Counted from the stretch's first letter, positions 14,802 through 22,801 are shown. The stretch: 28,973 bases of DNA from CAYQTL01 sp964420405 (GCA_964420405.1 CAYQTL010000064.1:1-28973); one strand, 5' to 3'. A program made the numbers and translations. Notes: generated by a model from the sequence alone, not told the origin.

Positions 14802-16022
14802 TCAGGTGATGGCTTGAGGCGGGATGGCCGCGATCGTCTCGGTGAGCGGGTACGGCTCGGGGACCGGAGCGACGAGCGCTCCCGGGCCGAGCGGGGCGCC
14901 GAGCCGGCGGAGGGCGTCGATCCCCCGGAGGTCCCGCCGGCCCGGCGCCCCGGCCAGCTTGACCTCGATCGGAAAGAGCTGCCCGTCCTCGGCGATGACC
15001 AGGTCCACCTCCCGGCGCTCCTTGTCCCGCCAGAAGTAGAGCGGCGGGTCGACGCCGCGGTGGCGGTAGCTCTTGAACACCTCGCTGACCACGTGGGTCT
15101 CGAAGAGCGGACCCGCCATGGCGCCGGTGGAGGCGGTCTCGGCGCTCTTCCAGCCGGCGAGGTAGGCCGCCAGCCCGGTATCCATGAAGTAGAGCTTCGG
15201 GGTCTTGACCTGCCGTGACGACAGATTCTCGAAGTACGGCCGGAGCAGGACCACCTGCGACGAGGCCTCGAGCACGTGCAGCCACTCGCGCGCGGTGCTG
15301 ACGGCGACGCCGGTGTCGCGCGCCAGGTCGGAGTAGTTGAGGAGCTGCCCACATCGGGCGGCGGCGAGCTTGAGGAACCGTTGGAACGCGGCGAGGTCCG
15401 CGATGCCGAGCATCGACCGCACGTCCCGCTCGATGTACGTCTGGACATAGGAGCCGTAGTACGTCTCCCAGGGAGGCGCGTCGTCGTGGAGCATCCGCGG
15501 CATGCCGCCCCGCACGATCCGGGCGAAGATGTCGAGCAGCCCCGCGCCGCGGCGTGTCTCCGACCAGGCTGTCCGGTCCGGGCGGAACGGGTCCGGGCGG
15601 TGGATCTCCCCGGTCTCCTCGGCCGTGCTCAGGCCGGCGAGCCGCAGTAGCCCGACCCGACCGGCGAGGGACTCCGAGACGCCTCGGAGGAGCGGGAACT
15701 GCTGCGACCCGGTCAGCCAATAGCCGCCCATCGTGGCCTGCCGATCGACCTCGGCCTTGAGGTGCTCGAGCAGCGCCGGGGCGTGCTGGACCTCGTCGAC
15801 GAGCACCGGAGCGGGATACCGCTGCAGGAAGAGCGCCGGATCCTCGAGAGCCAGCGATCGCGGCCCGAACTCGTCGAGGGACACGTAGCGCCGCTCAGAG
15901 CTCGCCGCGAGGGTCTGGAGCATGGTCGTCTTGCCGACCTGGCGCGGGCCGGTCACCATCACCACCGGGAACGACTCCGACAGCCGGAGGACCCGGGCCT
16001 CGAGGAGCCTGGTCACATACAT
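14802..16022 (-). CDS. AAA-family ATPase with C-terminal DUF4143
   Basis: The 406-residue protein is a full-length relative of the ATPase at 8984-10222, though quite divergent. It has Walker A GPRQVGKTT (25-33, K31), Walker B VLVDEVQ (D76, E77), and YWLTGSQQFPLL. A winged-helix-like stretch LLNYSDLARDTGVAVSTAREWLHVLE precedes KTPKLYFMDTGLAAYLAGW. The C-terminal nuclease-like fold has RREVDLVIAEDGQLFPIEVKLAG. The start MYVTRLLEARV is the normal family start. It is divergent from a helix-turn-helix/GHKL/STAS-like regulator, and TTACGAT boxes lie on both sides of the shared promoter region, suggesting common control. Function of the family remains unclear. Confidence 0.92.
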   Translation of the reverse strand: MYVTRLLEARVLRLSESFPVVMVTGPRQVGKTTMLQTLAASSERRYVSLDEFGPRSLALEDPALFLQRYPAPVLVDEVQHAPALLEHLKAEVDRQATMGGYWLTGSQQFPLLRGVSESLAGRVGLLRLAGLSTAEETGEIHRPDPFRPDRTAWSETRRGAGLLDIFARIVRGGMPRMLHDDAPPWETYYGSYVQTYIERDVRSMLGIADLAAFQRFLKLAAARCGQLLNYSDLARDTGVAVSTAREWLHVLEASSQVVLLRPYFENLSSRQVKTPKLYFMDTGLAAYLAGWKSAETASTGAMAGPLFETHVVSEVFKSYRHRGVDPPLYFWRDKERREVDLVIAEDGQLFPIEVKLAGAPGRRDLRGIDALRRLGAPLGPGALVAPVPEPYPLTETIAAIPPQAIT

Positions 16023-16035
16023 GCGACGAATCTAC

Positions 16036-16196
16036 GATACGATCGTAAATTGGTCAAACTGGAGCTTCAATCGGCATCTGAGCTCACTCCGTGATGGTCC
16101 CCTCGTGAGACGACCCTCCAGGCCCGCGGCTCCCGCCGGCACAGGACCGCCGGCCGGCATATTTTACGATTTGGCGGGCGGATGTTACGATTTGGC
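16036..16196. promoter_or_regulatory. Shared divergent control region with TTACGAT boxes
   Basis: Two direct repeats of TTACGATTTGGC (16164-16175 and 16185-16196) are spaced exactly 21 bp apart, two helical turns, and end 2 bp before the GTG at 16199. The second copy reads TGTTACGAT, an extended -10-like element that would make a leaderless transcript. On the other side, TACGATCGTATCGTA sits on the minus strand about 15-30 bp before the ATPase ATG. It contains TACGAT and its inverse around 3 bp, and the same TTACGAT core. Confidence 0.65.
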
Positions 16197-16198
16197 CG

Positions 16199-17215
16199 GT
16201 GAACGAGCGAAAACGTCACATCCTCGGGCTGCTCCTCGGACGTGAGTCGATCCGGGCGGGCGAGGTTGCCCGTGTGCTCGGGGTGACACGGCAGACCGCC
16301 CACCGCCACCTGCGGGAGTTGGTGGACGAAGGGCTGCTCACGGTGGAGGGTGCGGGTCGGGCGACCCGCTACCGCAGACCGGAGCTCGTGAACGCCGGTC
16401 GCTATCCGACCGCGGGCCTCGAGGAGGATCGCGTGTGGGCAGCCCTCGGCGGTCCCGGCTCGATCGCGGCGCAGCTGACCACACCGGCGGAGGCGGTCCT
16501 GCACTACGCGCTGACCGAGCTGGTGAACAACGCGATCGACCACTCGGGTGCGCCCGAGGTCGCAGTCGAGATCGTCGAGCGGGACGGGGTGGTCGAGCTC
16601 CGAGTCGAGGACGAGGGGGTCGGGATCTTCCGTCACCTCCGCGACCGACTCGAGCTCGAGTCGGAGCTCGCCGCGCTCCAGGAGCTCCACAAGGGAAAGG
16701 TCACGACCATGCCGTCCCGCCACACGGGAGAGGGCATCTTCTTTACCTCGAAGGCCGTCGACCGCTTCGAGATCGCGAGCGGTCGCCTGCTCTGGATCGT
16801 CGACAACCGGCGACGGGACATGGCCGTGGGCGATCTCGACCCGCCCGTGCGTGGGACCAGGGTGCGGTGCGAGATCGACCGGGACGATCCGAGGGACCTC
16901 GGCGCGGTGTTCGCCGAGTTCACCGACCGGTTCGAGTTCAACCGGACACGGACGATCATCCGGCTGTTCTCGATCGGCACCGAGTTCGTGAGCCGGTCGG
17001 AGGCGAAGCGGCTGGTCCGCGGGCTCGACAGGTTCCGCGAGGTCGTGCTCGACTTCGAGGGCGTGCGCCTGGTCGGTCAGGGCTTCGCCGACGAGGTGTT
17101 CCGGGTGTGGGCGTCTGCGCACCCGGAGGTCCGCCTGGTCCCGGTCGGGATGAGCGAGCCCGTCGCCTTCATGGTCGAGCGGGCACGGCGTACCGGAGTG
17201 GAGCACGCTCGCTGA
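16199..17215 (+). CDS. HTH - GHKL ATPase - STAS-like (DUF4325) regulator
   Basis: The 338-residue protein has three parts. Residues 5-60 form a winged helix-turn-helix (RAGEVARVLGVTRQTAHRHLRELVDEGLL). Residues 95-225 form a Bergerat-fold ATP-binding domain with N-box ELVNNAIDHS (107-116), G1 box DEGVGI (138-143) and G2 box TGEGIFFTSK (176-185), resembling anti-sigma kinases of the RsbW type. Residues 250-335 match the STAS-like DUF4325 domain (VLDFEGVRLVGQGFADEVF). It lacks the histidine and receiver parts of two-component kinases. It is likely a one-component regulator using ATP-dependent switching, possibly controlling itself and the divergent ATPase via the TTACGAT boxes. No ribosome site precedes the GTG; the transcript may be leaderless. 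Confidence 0.85.
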   Translation: MNERKRHILGLLLGRESIRAGEVARVLGVTRQTAHRHLRELVDEGLLTVEGAGRATRYRRPELVNAGRYPTAGLEEDRVWAALGGPGSIAAQLTTPAEAVLHYALTELVNNAIDHSGAPEVAVEIVERDGVVELRVEDEGVGIFRHLRDRLELESELAALQELHKGKVTTMPSRHTGEGIFFTSKAVDRFEIASGRLLWIVDNRRRDMAVGDLDPPVRGTRVRCEIDRDDPRDLGAVFAEFTDRFEFNRTRTIIRLFSIGTEFVSRSEAKRLVRGLDRFREVVLDFEGVRLVGQGFADEVFRVWASAHPEVRLVPVGMSEPVAFMVERARRTGVEHAR

Positions 17216-17259
17216 GCGTTGCCGGACGGTGGAGCGCGAGGATAGGAGGAGAGGCTGCG

Positions 17260-17427
17260 ATGCGCGAGTCGAGAGAGACGAACGTACGGGATGGCCCGGC
17301 CGTGATCGGGTCGGCGCTGGACCACCTCATCGGCACCGGGGGCCCTGAGGACGAGCAGGAGGTCGTGCAGGCGATCCGCAGCTGCGAGAGGATCGACGAG
17401 GAGCTCTGGGAGCTCGTCATCCGATGA
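17260..17427 (+). CDS. 55-residue protein coupled to hutG
   Basis: The protein (MRESRETNVRDG...SALDHLIGTGGPEDEQEVVQAIRSCERIDEELWELVIR) is short and acidic and I do not recognise its family. AGGAGG lies about ten bases upstream of the ATG, and its TGA overlaps the next start (ATGA), both good signs of a real gene. It is about 44 bp after the GHKL-STAS gene, so the three genes could form one operon. It may be a small regulatory or accessory protein. Confidence 0.6.
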   Translation: MRESRETNVRDGPAVIGSALDHLIGTGGPEDEQEVVQAIRSCERIDEELWELVIR

Positions 17428-18464
17428 GCGAACCAGCGTCGGCCGCACCGGCCGGGCCGATCGAGGGCTACGAGCCGCCGGACATGGCAACCTGGGAGGG
17501 GCGGGTGGACGCCGCCGCGCCGCGGGAGGCGCTACGCTGGCACCAGATCGTCGAGCCGCTCGACCTGACGGCGGGGGTGGCCCCCGACGCCGCCGGGCGG
17601 CGGGGCGTGTGCTTCGTCGGCTACCGGTGCGACGACGGCATCGCCCGCAACCAGGGGCGCCCGGGCGCGATCGGCGGACCGGCGAGCCTGCGGCGGCGGA
17701 TGGCGAACCTGCCGGTCGGCTTCACCGACGCGTTCGCCCTGCTCGACGCCGGCGACGTCGCATTCGAGGACGGCCCCGTCGAGGCAGCCCAGGAGGCGCT
17801 GGCGGCGGCGGTCGGGCAGGCTCTGGTGCGCGGCCTGTTCCCGGTGGTGCTCGGCGGCGGCCACGACCTCACCTACGGCCACTGGCTCGGGATGCGCAGG
17901 CACCACGCGCCGACCGAGCGGCTCGGTATCGTCAGCTTCGACGCCCACTTCGACCTCCGATCGGCCGAGCACGGCGCCAGCTCGGGCACCTCGTTCTGGC
18001 AGATCGCCCGCGACTGCGAGCGCGGCGGGCGCGACTTCCGCTACCTGTGCCTCGGCATCCAGCGCTCGGCCAACACCGTCGCCCTGTTCCGCACCGCCCG
18101 CGAGCTCGGCGTCCGGCATGTCCTCGCCCGCGACATCGCCGGCCGCCGTCGCGACGAGGTCCGGGCGGTGATCGACCGCTTCCTCGAGCCGCTCGAGGCC
18201 GCCGTGGTGACGGTCGACCTCGACGTGATCTCGTCCGCCTTCGCCCCGGGCGTCAGCTCGCCCCAGCCGCTCGGCCTCGACCCGGAGACGGTGCTGCGCC
18301 TGCTCACGCACGTCCTCGCCTCGGGCAGGGTCGCCGGCCTCGACCTCGCCGAGGTCTCCCCCCGCTTCGACGACGACGACAACACCGCCAAGGTCGCCGC
18401 CATGTTCGCCTACGCCGCCGTCGAGGCGCTGATCCCCGCGGAGGCCCGGATCCTCGAGGAGTGA
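17424..18464 (+). CDS. hutG: Formimidoylglutamase (arginase/ureohydrolase family)
   Basis: The 346-residue enzyme belongs to the ureohydrolase superfamily with a binuclear manganese centre. Ligands are H147 in GGGHDLTYGH, D173/H175/D177 in FDAHFDLR, and D265/D267 in VDLDVISSAFAPGVSSP. The combination DLTYGHW and FDLRSAEHGASSGTSFWQI is typical of HutG, which splits N-formimidoyl-glutamate to glutamate and formamide at the end of histidine degradation. No other hut gene is nearby, so an agmatinase-like alternative substrate remains possible. It is translationally coupled to the preceding 55-residue gene. Its product, glutamate, would feed the dehydrogenase at the window's start, but the genes are not linked. 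Confidence 0.87.
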   Translation: MSEPASAAPAGPIEGYEPPDMATWEGRVDAAAPREALRWHQIVEPLDLTAGVAPDAAGRRGVCFVGYRCDDGIARNQGRPGAIGGPASLRRRMANLPVGFTDAFALLDAGDVAFEDGPVEAAQEALAAAVGQALVRGLFPVVLGGGHDLTYGHWLGMRRHHAPTERLGIVSFDAHFDLRSAEHGASSGTSFWQIARDCERGGRDFRYLCLGIQRSANTVALFRTARELGVRHVLARDIAGRRRDEVRAVIDRFLEPLEAAVVTVDLDVISSAFAPGVSSPQPLGLDPETVLRLLTHVLASGRVAGLDLAEVSPRFDDDDNTAKVAAMFAYAAVEALIPAEARILEE

Positions 18465-18552
18465 CGGCGACGACGGCCCGGAGGTCAGACGCGGCGACCG
18501 TCAACCGCGTCGTGGGCGCCGGGCTCCGCCGTGCGACGGCGACTCGGGGCCG

Positions 18553-18887
18553 ATGGGCGACGGTCCGGAGGCGGTCGCCTTCGACGATCTCCTGCGGCGC
18601 CTCGGCCCGATCTGATGAGGGCGTCTGGCGGTTCCCGGTCGGGTGACTCTCTGACTCGCCGGTGCTGGCCGCCTCGGCATCCGCCGGCCCTCGACGGGCT
18701 TCACCGAGCTGCCGCTGTCGGACAGCGGGCGCTGGGGCGCCGGGTGGCGGGCCTCGGCGGACCGGACGGCGCGGTCCACGACGGCCTCATCGGGCTCACC
18801 GCCCGGCGCGCTGGCGCGACCCTCATCAGGTCCGACCGGCGGGCCGCACCCCTCTACGGGCTGCCCGTGGTCCCATTCGAGATGCTC
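18553..18887 (+). pseudogene. Decayed VapBC-like pair (antitoxin tail and PIN toxin remnant)
   Basis: The 20-residue frame MGDGPEAVAFDDLLRRLGPI (18553-18615) looks like the C-terminal tail of a VapB-type antitoxin. Its TGA overlaps an ATG at 18615 (TGATG), a classic toxin-antitoxin junction. The following frame has lost PIN N-terminal homology but regains it at VGQRALGRRVAGLGGPDGAVHDGLIGLTARRAGATLIRSDRRAAPLYGLPVVPFEML. That part is about 70% identical by eye to the PIN tail at 8672-8838. The stop of the relative is replaced by TGG, so the frame runs on. It is a relic, not a working toxin. Confidence 0.7.
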
Positions 18888-19220
18888 TGGGCGGCCAGGA
18901 CCGTTGCAGAGCCCGCGCCGGGTCGCGCAGCCATCCGCGGTCCTGAACGCGTCCCGGTCGTTGAAGCGCGCAGCTCAGCCGAAGGGCGGGCTGCCCGCGC
19001 TTCGCTCACCGGGTGTGTGGTCCTCCTTCACGACATGAAAGGTCTGCACACGATCGGGCTGCCGCGCGCTGGCACCGGAGTGGTCACCGAGGCCCTCGGC
19101 GTGGTGCCGGTCGTCGTCGTCACCGACGCCCGGCAGACCGGCACGAGCACACTCCTCCGGCCGCATCGCTCGCTGGCGGACCACCGATCCCACCCGGCGT
19201 TGCACGATCCCTTGACACCC
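18723..19220 (+). repeat. Decayed second copy of the 8.67-9.17 kb PIN/ATPase segment
   Basis: From CAGCGGGCGCTG at 18723 to about 19220 the DNA aligns end to end with 8672-9170. It covers the PIN tail, the intergenic stretch (GCAGAGCCCGCGCC and CGCAGCCATCCGCGGTCCTGA in both) and the ATPase N-terminus. Conservation of the non-coding spacer shows a duplicated block rather than two independent genes. Confidence 0.8.
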
Positions 19221-19240
19221 TCGCTCGATCACAAGGCGAT
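19035..19240 (+). pseudogene. Decayed N-terminus of a DUF4143 ATPase
   Basis: MKGLHTIGLPRAGTGVVTEALGVVPVVVVTDARQTGTSTLL matches the start of the intact ATPase at 8984, but Walker A is broken: G31 is D and catalytic K37 is T (DARQTGTST). Homology fades after SLADH, and the Walker B, winged-helix and DUF4143 parts are absent. The extended -10 and dyad seen before the intact copy are also degraded (GGTCCTCCTTCA in place of GATAATCTTTCA). This is a dead fragment. Confidence 0.78.
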
Positions 19241-19354
19241 CGCCGGCTCACTGGAGACACCGCTTCCGCGAAGGCGTAGACTCCTCGGGATCACGACGTG
19301 GACCGAGGCGGTCCCGAGGGGGATCGGATCAATGTCAACCAGCCGGCCGGCAGC

Positions 19355-20617
19355 ATGAACCAGCGCGCCTCGAGGTGGCGGACGGGAGTGCGCCGCGCCC
19401 TCTGGGTGCTCGCCGGCATCGTGGCGGTGGGGGTTGCGCTGCCCTTCGGCTGCGTCGGAAACCGGATGTTCAACATCGACCCCGACGACTCCCTCAGGAG
19501 ACACTCCACCGCCGGCGGGCTGCCGTACTCGGTGGCGGTGGTGGAGTTCGACGACCAGGGGCAGCCGTGGGACCTGCGTCAGCTCGACGCCGCGATCGCC
19601 GAGATCCGGCGGCTCAACCGCATCGGCGACGATGGGATCATCCTCTACCAGTTCATCCACGGGTGGAAGAGCAACGCGGCGCGGGAGAAGAGCTCCGGAC
19701 AGCGGCTGGCGTGGTTCGAGGGACGGGTGGCGGCGGTCGCCGAGCAGTCGGAGGCCGCCTCACGGCAGGACGTCGCCACGCCCCGGCCGGTGGTGGGCCT
19801 GTACCTCGGGTGGCGTGGCCGCACCTACTCGCTGCCGGTCCTCATCGACGCCTCGTTCTGGAACCGCCGTGTGGCCGCCCACCGCGTCGCCTCCACGAGC
19901 CTGCAGGAAGTGCTGTACCGATCCGTCAATGCCGCCCGGGAGCACCCGGACGCCAAGTGCGCCCTGCTCGGCCACTCCATGGGTGGGATGATCCTCGAGG
20001 AGACCCTCGGGTCGGCGTTGGTATCGGAGATCCTGCTGGCGGAGTACACCGCGGCACCCCTCCCGGTCCGCTACGACCTGATCGTCTCCGCCAACGCCTC
20101 GACCGCGGCGCTCCACACCAAGCAGCTCATCGACGTCTTCAAGCGCACCGACGCGGGGCTCGTGCTGGAGGACGCCGCCGGTCGGCGCCGACCGGCCTCC
20201 GGCCCGATGCTTGCCTCCATCACCTCGGTGGACGACACCGTCACCCGTCACATGGTGCCCTTCGCCATGACCCTCAACTCGGTCTTCGTCCGCTATCGAC
20301 CCGCACGCGAAGGCGACCTCGCGTCTCAGCGCCGGCTCGGCACCCACACCGCCGGCCACCTGCCGGCGCTCCACAGCCACCTCGTCGAGGTCGCCGGCGG
20401 CGACATCGCCATCCGCGAGCTGCCCGGGCGCTGGAACGACACCCCGCTATGGGTCTTCCAGGTGCCGGCCGTGATCAGCCGCAACCATGGCGACATCGAC
20501 GGGCCGCTGTGGGGCCGGTTGATGCTCCAGCTGATGGAGAGCAACTGCGTCTTCGACCCGGACGTCCGGTTGCTCCTGACGGCGTCAGCCGCGGGCGGCG
20601 CACCCCCCGGCAGCTGA
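19355..20617 (+). CDS. Membrane-anchored alpha/beta hydrolase (esterase/lipase-like)
   Basis: The 420-residue protein has an N-terminal basic stretch and one hydrophobic segment (ALWVLAGIVAVGVALPFGC, residues 15-33). This should anchor or export it; the cysteine at 33 lacks a canonical lipobox. An alpha/beta-hydrolase core follows with FIHGWKSNA (oxyanion-type HGW) and nucleophile elbow LLGHSMGGM with S208. A histidine late in the protein (for example LHSHLVEV) could complete the triad. It is a serine hydrolase of unknown substrate. The start is uncertain: the ATG at 19355 gives the best signal-like N-terminus, but a GTG at 19298 is possible; neither has a strong ribosome site. It converges on a DUF3313 gene. 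Confidence 0.75.
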   Translation: MNQRASRWRTGVRRALWVLAGIVAVGVALPFGCVGNRMFNIDPDDSLRRHSTAGGLPYSVAVVEFDDQGQPWDLRQLDAAIAEIRRLNRIGDDGIILYQFIHGWKSNAAREKSSGQRLAWFEGRVAAVAEQSEAASRQDVATPRPVVGLYLGWRGRTYSLPVLIDASFWNRRVAAHRVASTSLQEVLYRSVNAAREHPDAKCALLGHSMGGMILEETLGSALVSEILLAEYTAAPLPVRYDLIVSANASTAALHTKQLIDVFKRTDAGLVLEDAAGRRRPASGPMLASITSVDDTVTRHMVPFAMTLNSVFVRYRPAREGDLASQRRLGTHTAGHLPALHSHLVEVAGGDIAIRELPGRWNDTPLWVFQVPAVISRNHGDIDGPLWGRLMLQLMESNCVFDPDVRLLLTASAAGGAPPGS

Positions 20618-20629
20618 GGAATCCGCCTC

Positions 20630-21307
20630 CTACTCGGCGTACTGCTCGTCCAGGAAACCCACGAGCACGCCCGCCCAGCGCTCCAGAACCCTCCGCGCCT
20701 CGGCCAGGTTGGTCACCCGGTTGCTCCACGTCATGAATCCGCTCGTCTGCTGGCCCGCCTGACGGTCGGCGCCGCGTCCGATGATCTGCCCCGTCGCGGC
20801 GTCGAAGAGCTCGACGAAGATGGTTGCGGCGCCAGCCGAGGCAGTGAAGGTGCGAGTGCTCGAGGCGGACCGGGTCTCTGGCGCCGTGACGTCGAGGTCG
20901 ATGATCGCCGGCCGCACGACCAGGACATCGTCGGCGACCTCGTCGGTGACCTCGTATCCCCCGCTCGTCACGCGCTGCGCGAAGACCTCCTGAAGGAGCG
21001 ATGCGACATCGGCCTTGATCCGCTCCATGTCTCGGGTGCTGATGGAGCGGGTCCGGTTCCGGTTCTGGTCCCGTTGCCAGTTGGCGCGGAACGCGACCGC
21101 CGGCTCGAGGATCTTCACTCGTGTGAAGGCGCTGAAGTCGGCGTCGGGCGCGAGGTAGGCGATCGCGATCCTGCTGGACTCGACCCTCTCCAGCCCGTCG
21201 AAGCTGATGTCCTGGCCGAGTGCGGTGCTGGCCCCCACCGTCGACGACACCCCGAGCCAGACGGCCGCGATGAGCTGTACCGATCTCGACACTGTGCGAT
21301 TTTTCAT
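20630..21307 (-). CDS. Exported DUF3313 family protein
   Basis: The 225-residue product has a signal peptide (MKNRTVSRSVQLIAAVWLGVSSTVGAS and a few more residues) and then the DUF3313 core. That core includes FDGLERVESSRIAIAYLAPDADFSAFTRVKILEPAVAFRANWQRDQNRNR, DMERIKADVASLLQEVF, PAIIDLDVTAPETRS and ELFDAATGQIIGRGADRQAG. These are periplasmic or outer-membrane-associated proteins of unknown function. It is the last gene of a minus-strand run of four genes (71-residue protein, zipper-tailed exported protein, exported protein, DUF3313) with gaps of 37-97 bp, which suggests an operon. Confidence 0.85.
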   Translation of the reverse strand: MKNRTVSRSVQLIAAVWLGVSSTVGASTALGQDISFDGLERVESSRIAIAYLAPDADFSAFTRVKILEPAVAFRANWQRDQNRNRTRSISTRDMERIKADVASLLQEVFAQRVTSGGYEVTDEVADDVLVVRPAIIDLDVTAPETRSASSTRTFTASAGAATIFVELFDAATGQIIGRGADRQAGQQTSGFMTWSNRVTNLAEARRVLERWAGVLVGFLDEQYAE

Positions 21308-21344
21308 GTCGTCCTCGCCTCGGGTCGTGCGGTCGTGCGACCCG

Positions 21345-21989
21345 TCAGCTCTGCGGCGTCACCCGGATGAGCCGTACCGGCTCGGTGGCGAAGCTCTCGA
21401 TCTTCAGCGTGTCCGTCGCTTTGTCCACCGTCAGCCGAACGCCGATGGCCAGTTGACCGTCGCCGACGTTCTCCGCATCGAGGTCGATGAAGAAGAGGGT
21501 GACGTCGAAGTTGCGCCACCGTGGCTGGTTCACCGCCTCGGACATCGTGATGGGCCGGTCGAAGCCGAGGACGATGCGCCGACCTCCGTTCTCGAGCGGA
21601 ATCTGGCGCGCGTACCGCAGCCGTTCCGACGGCATCCTCGAAGCTCCGGCCGCGCTCGGACCGGCGCTGATCACCCGGAACGAGCCGGTCTCCGGCTGGC
21701 GACGCAGCTCCCGCACCAGCGCGCGCTGGCCTTTCTTCGTCAGCACGTTGAACAGATGTTGACGCTCGTCGTCGGTGGTCCATCGCGTGATGTTGATGTC
21801 GATGGTCGCGGCGGTCCCCGGAGGGAGAATCGGCGGATTGCTGACGCCCATGGCCACTGCGCGCGCGGTGAACCGCTCCCTGAACGGCTCCGGCTCGGAC
21901 CCGTCCTGCGCCGCGGCCGAAGCCGCGACACCCACGGCAGCCGCCAGCACCACGAACGCCGTCACTGCGAGAAGGTTGCTCTGTCTCAT
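21345..21989 (-). CDS. Exported protein of unknown function
   Basis: The 214-residue protein has a signal peptide (MRQSNLLAVTAFVVLAAAVGVAASAAAQDG, likely cut after ASAAA). Its mature part reads RFTARAVAMGVSNPPILPPGTAATIDINITRWTTDDERQHLF, LTKKGQRALVRELRRQPETGSFRV, RYARQIPLENGGRRIVLGFDRPITMSEA and FFIDLDAENVGDGQLAIGVRLTVD. I recall this family as widespread in Acidobacteriota, but without a function. The sequence GGGAGAG precedes the ATG. The mature part appears beta-rich. It sits 37 bp upstream of the DUF3313 gene and 74 bp downstream of the zipper-tailed exported protein gene, probably in one transcript. Confidence 0.78.
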   Translation of the reverse strand: MRQSNLLAVTAFVVLAAAVGVAASAAAQDGSEPEPFRERFTARAVAMGVSNPPILPPGTAATIDINITRWTTDDERQHLFNVLTKKGQRALVRELRRQPETGSFRVISAGPSAAGASRMPSERLRYARQIPLENGGRRIVLGFDRPITMSEAVNQPRWRNFDVTLFFIDLDAENVGDGQLAIGVRLTVDKATDTLKIESFATEPVRLIRVTPQS

Positions 21990-22063
21990 CGGTCTCTCCC
22001 TGTCATGGTTCGGCCCGGGTCCCGGCGCGGTACCCGGAGTGATCAGTCGTCCCCCCACGTCGC

Positions 22064-22801
22064 TCACTGCAGCGACAGCGGCGCCCGAAGGGTGGTCTCC
22101 ACCAGCGTGCCCGACGGGATGTTGATGGTGTTGCCGCGGGTCAAGATGGACGCTCCGGCTCCGACCTTGGCGCCCGTTCGAGCACCCGAGCTGCCGCCGA
22201 TGAGGCCACCGACAGCCGCCGCACGGGCGGTCCGCCCGACGGTCTGCCCTGCGGTGTTGGCGGTCTGCGCCTCGAGACCCGTGGTCGAGATGGGGAACAG
22301 CCGGTTGTCGATCATGATGTCGGTGAACTCGAGTGCGAGCTCGGACGAGCCCGCCACCCTGCCCGACTGCCGGGCCTGGGTGATCCTCCCGTAGACCCAC
22401 GCCCCGCGCGGCGCCACCTGGACCCCATGCACGAACAGGGCGCCTTCGAGCTGGCCACGGAACCGGTGACCGGTCGAATGACGGCTCGAGTCGATGGTCT
22501 CCGCCAGGCGAACCATCAGCCGTGTGCCCTCGGGCACGACCTTGGCCGCTGCGGGTGGAGCCTCAGCAACCGCTACGGCGGTGTCGACGCCGGCGGAGAA
22601 CCACACCGCGACGACATTGGCGGTGTTGAACACCTCGACCTGCCCCGCCACCTCGAACATCACGCTCGCCGGGTTCCCGCCGACGAAGGATCCCTCGACG
22701 AGAGTGCCGTCGACCAGCTCGAGCGTGTCCGCCGCAGCCGGCGTGGTGAGTGCGACGAGGGTCGCGATCATGCCGAACATCACCTTCAGATTCACATTCA
22801 T
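22064..22801 (-). CDS. Exported protein with glycine-zipper-like tail
   Basis: The 245-residue protein carries a signal peptide (MNVNLKVMFGMIATLVALTTPAAA). A short beta domain follows (LELVDGTLVEGSFVGGNPASVMFEVAGQVEVFNTANVVAVWF). A second domain, VPEGTRLMVRLAETIDSSRHSTGHRFRGQLEGALFVHGVQVAPRGAWVYGRI, is followed by a glycine- and alanine-rich stretch with a zipper-like pattern and NIPSGTLVETTL. Similar proteins occur in Acidobacteriota and may associate with the outer membrane; function is unknown. AAGGAGG gives a strong ribosome site before the ATG. A hairpin at 22868-22884 separates it from the 71-residue gene. Confidence 0.82.
   Translation of the reverse strand: MNVNLKVMFGMIATLVALTTPAAADTLELVDGTLVEGSFVGGNPASVMFEVAGQVEVFNTANVVAVWFSAGVDTAVAVAEAPPAAAKVVPEGTRLMVRLAETIDSSRHSTGHRFRGQLEGALFVHGVQVAPRGAWVYGRITQARQSGRVAGSSELALEFTDIMIDNRLFPISTTGLEAQTANTAGQTVGRTARAAAVGGLIGGSSGARTGAKVGAGASILTRGNTINIPSGTLVETTLRAPLSLQ

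Noticed and set aside
21030..21080. Short NRNRTRS repeat-like coding stretch in the DUF3313 gene
   Set aside because: It is part of the conserved WQRDQNRNR block of the family and unrelated to the hexamer elements.
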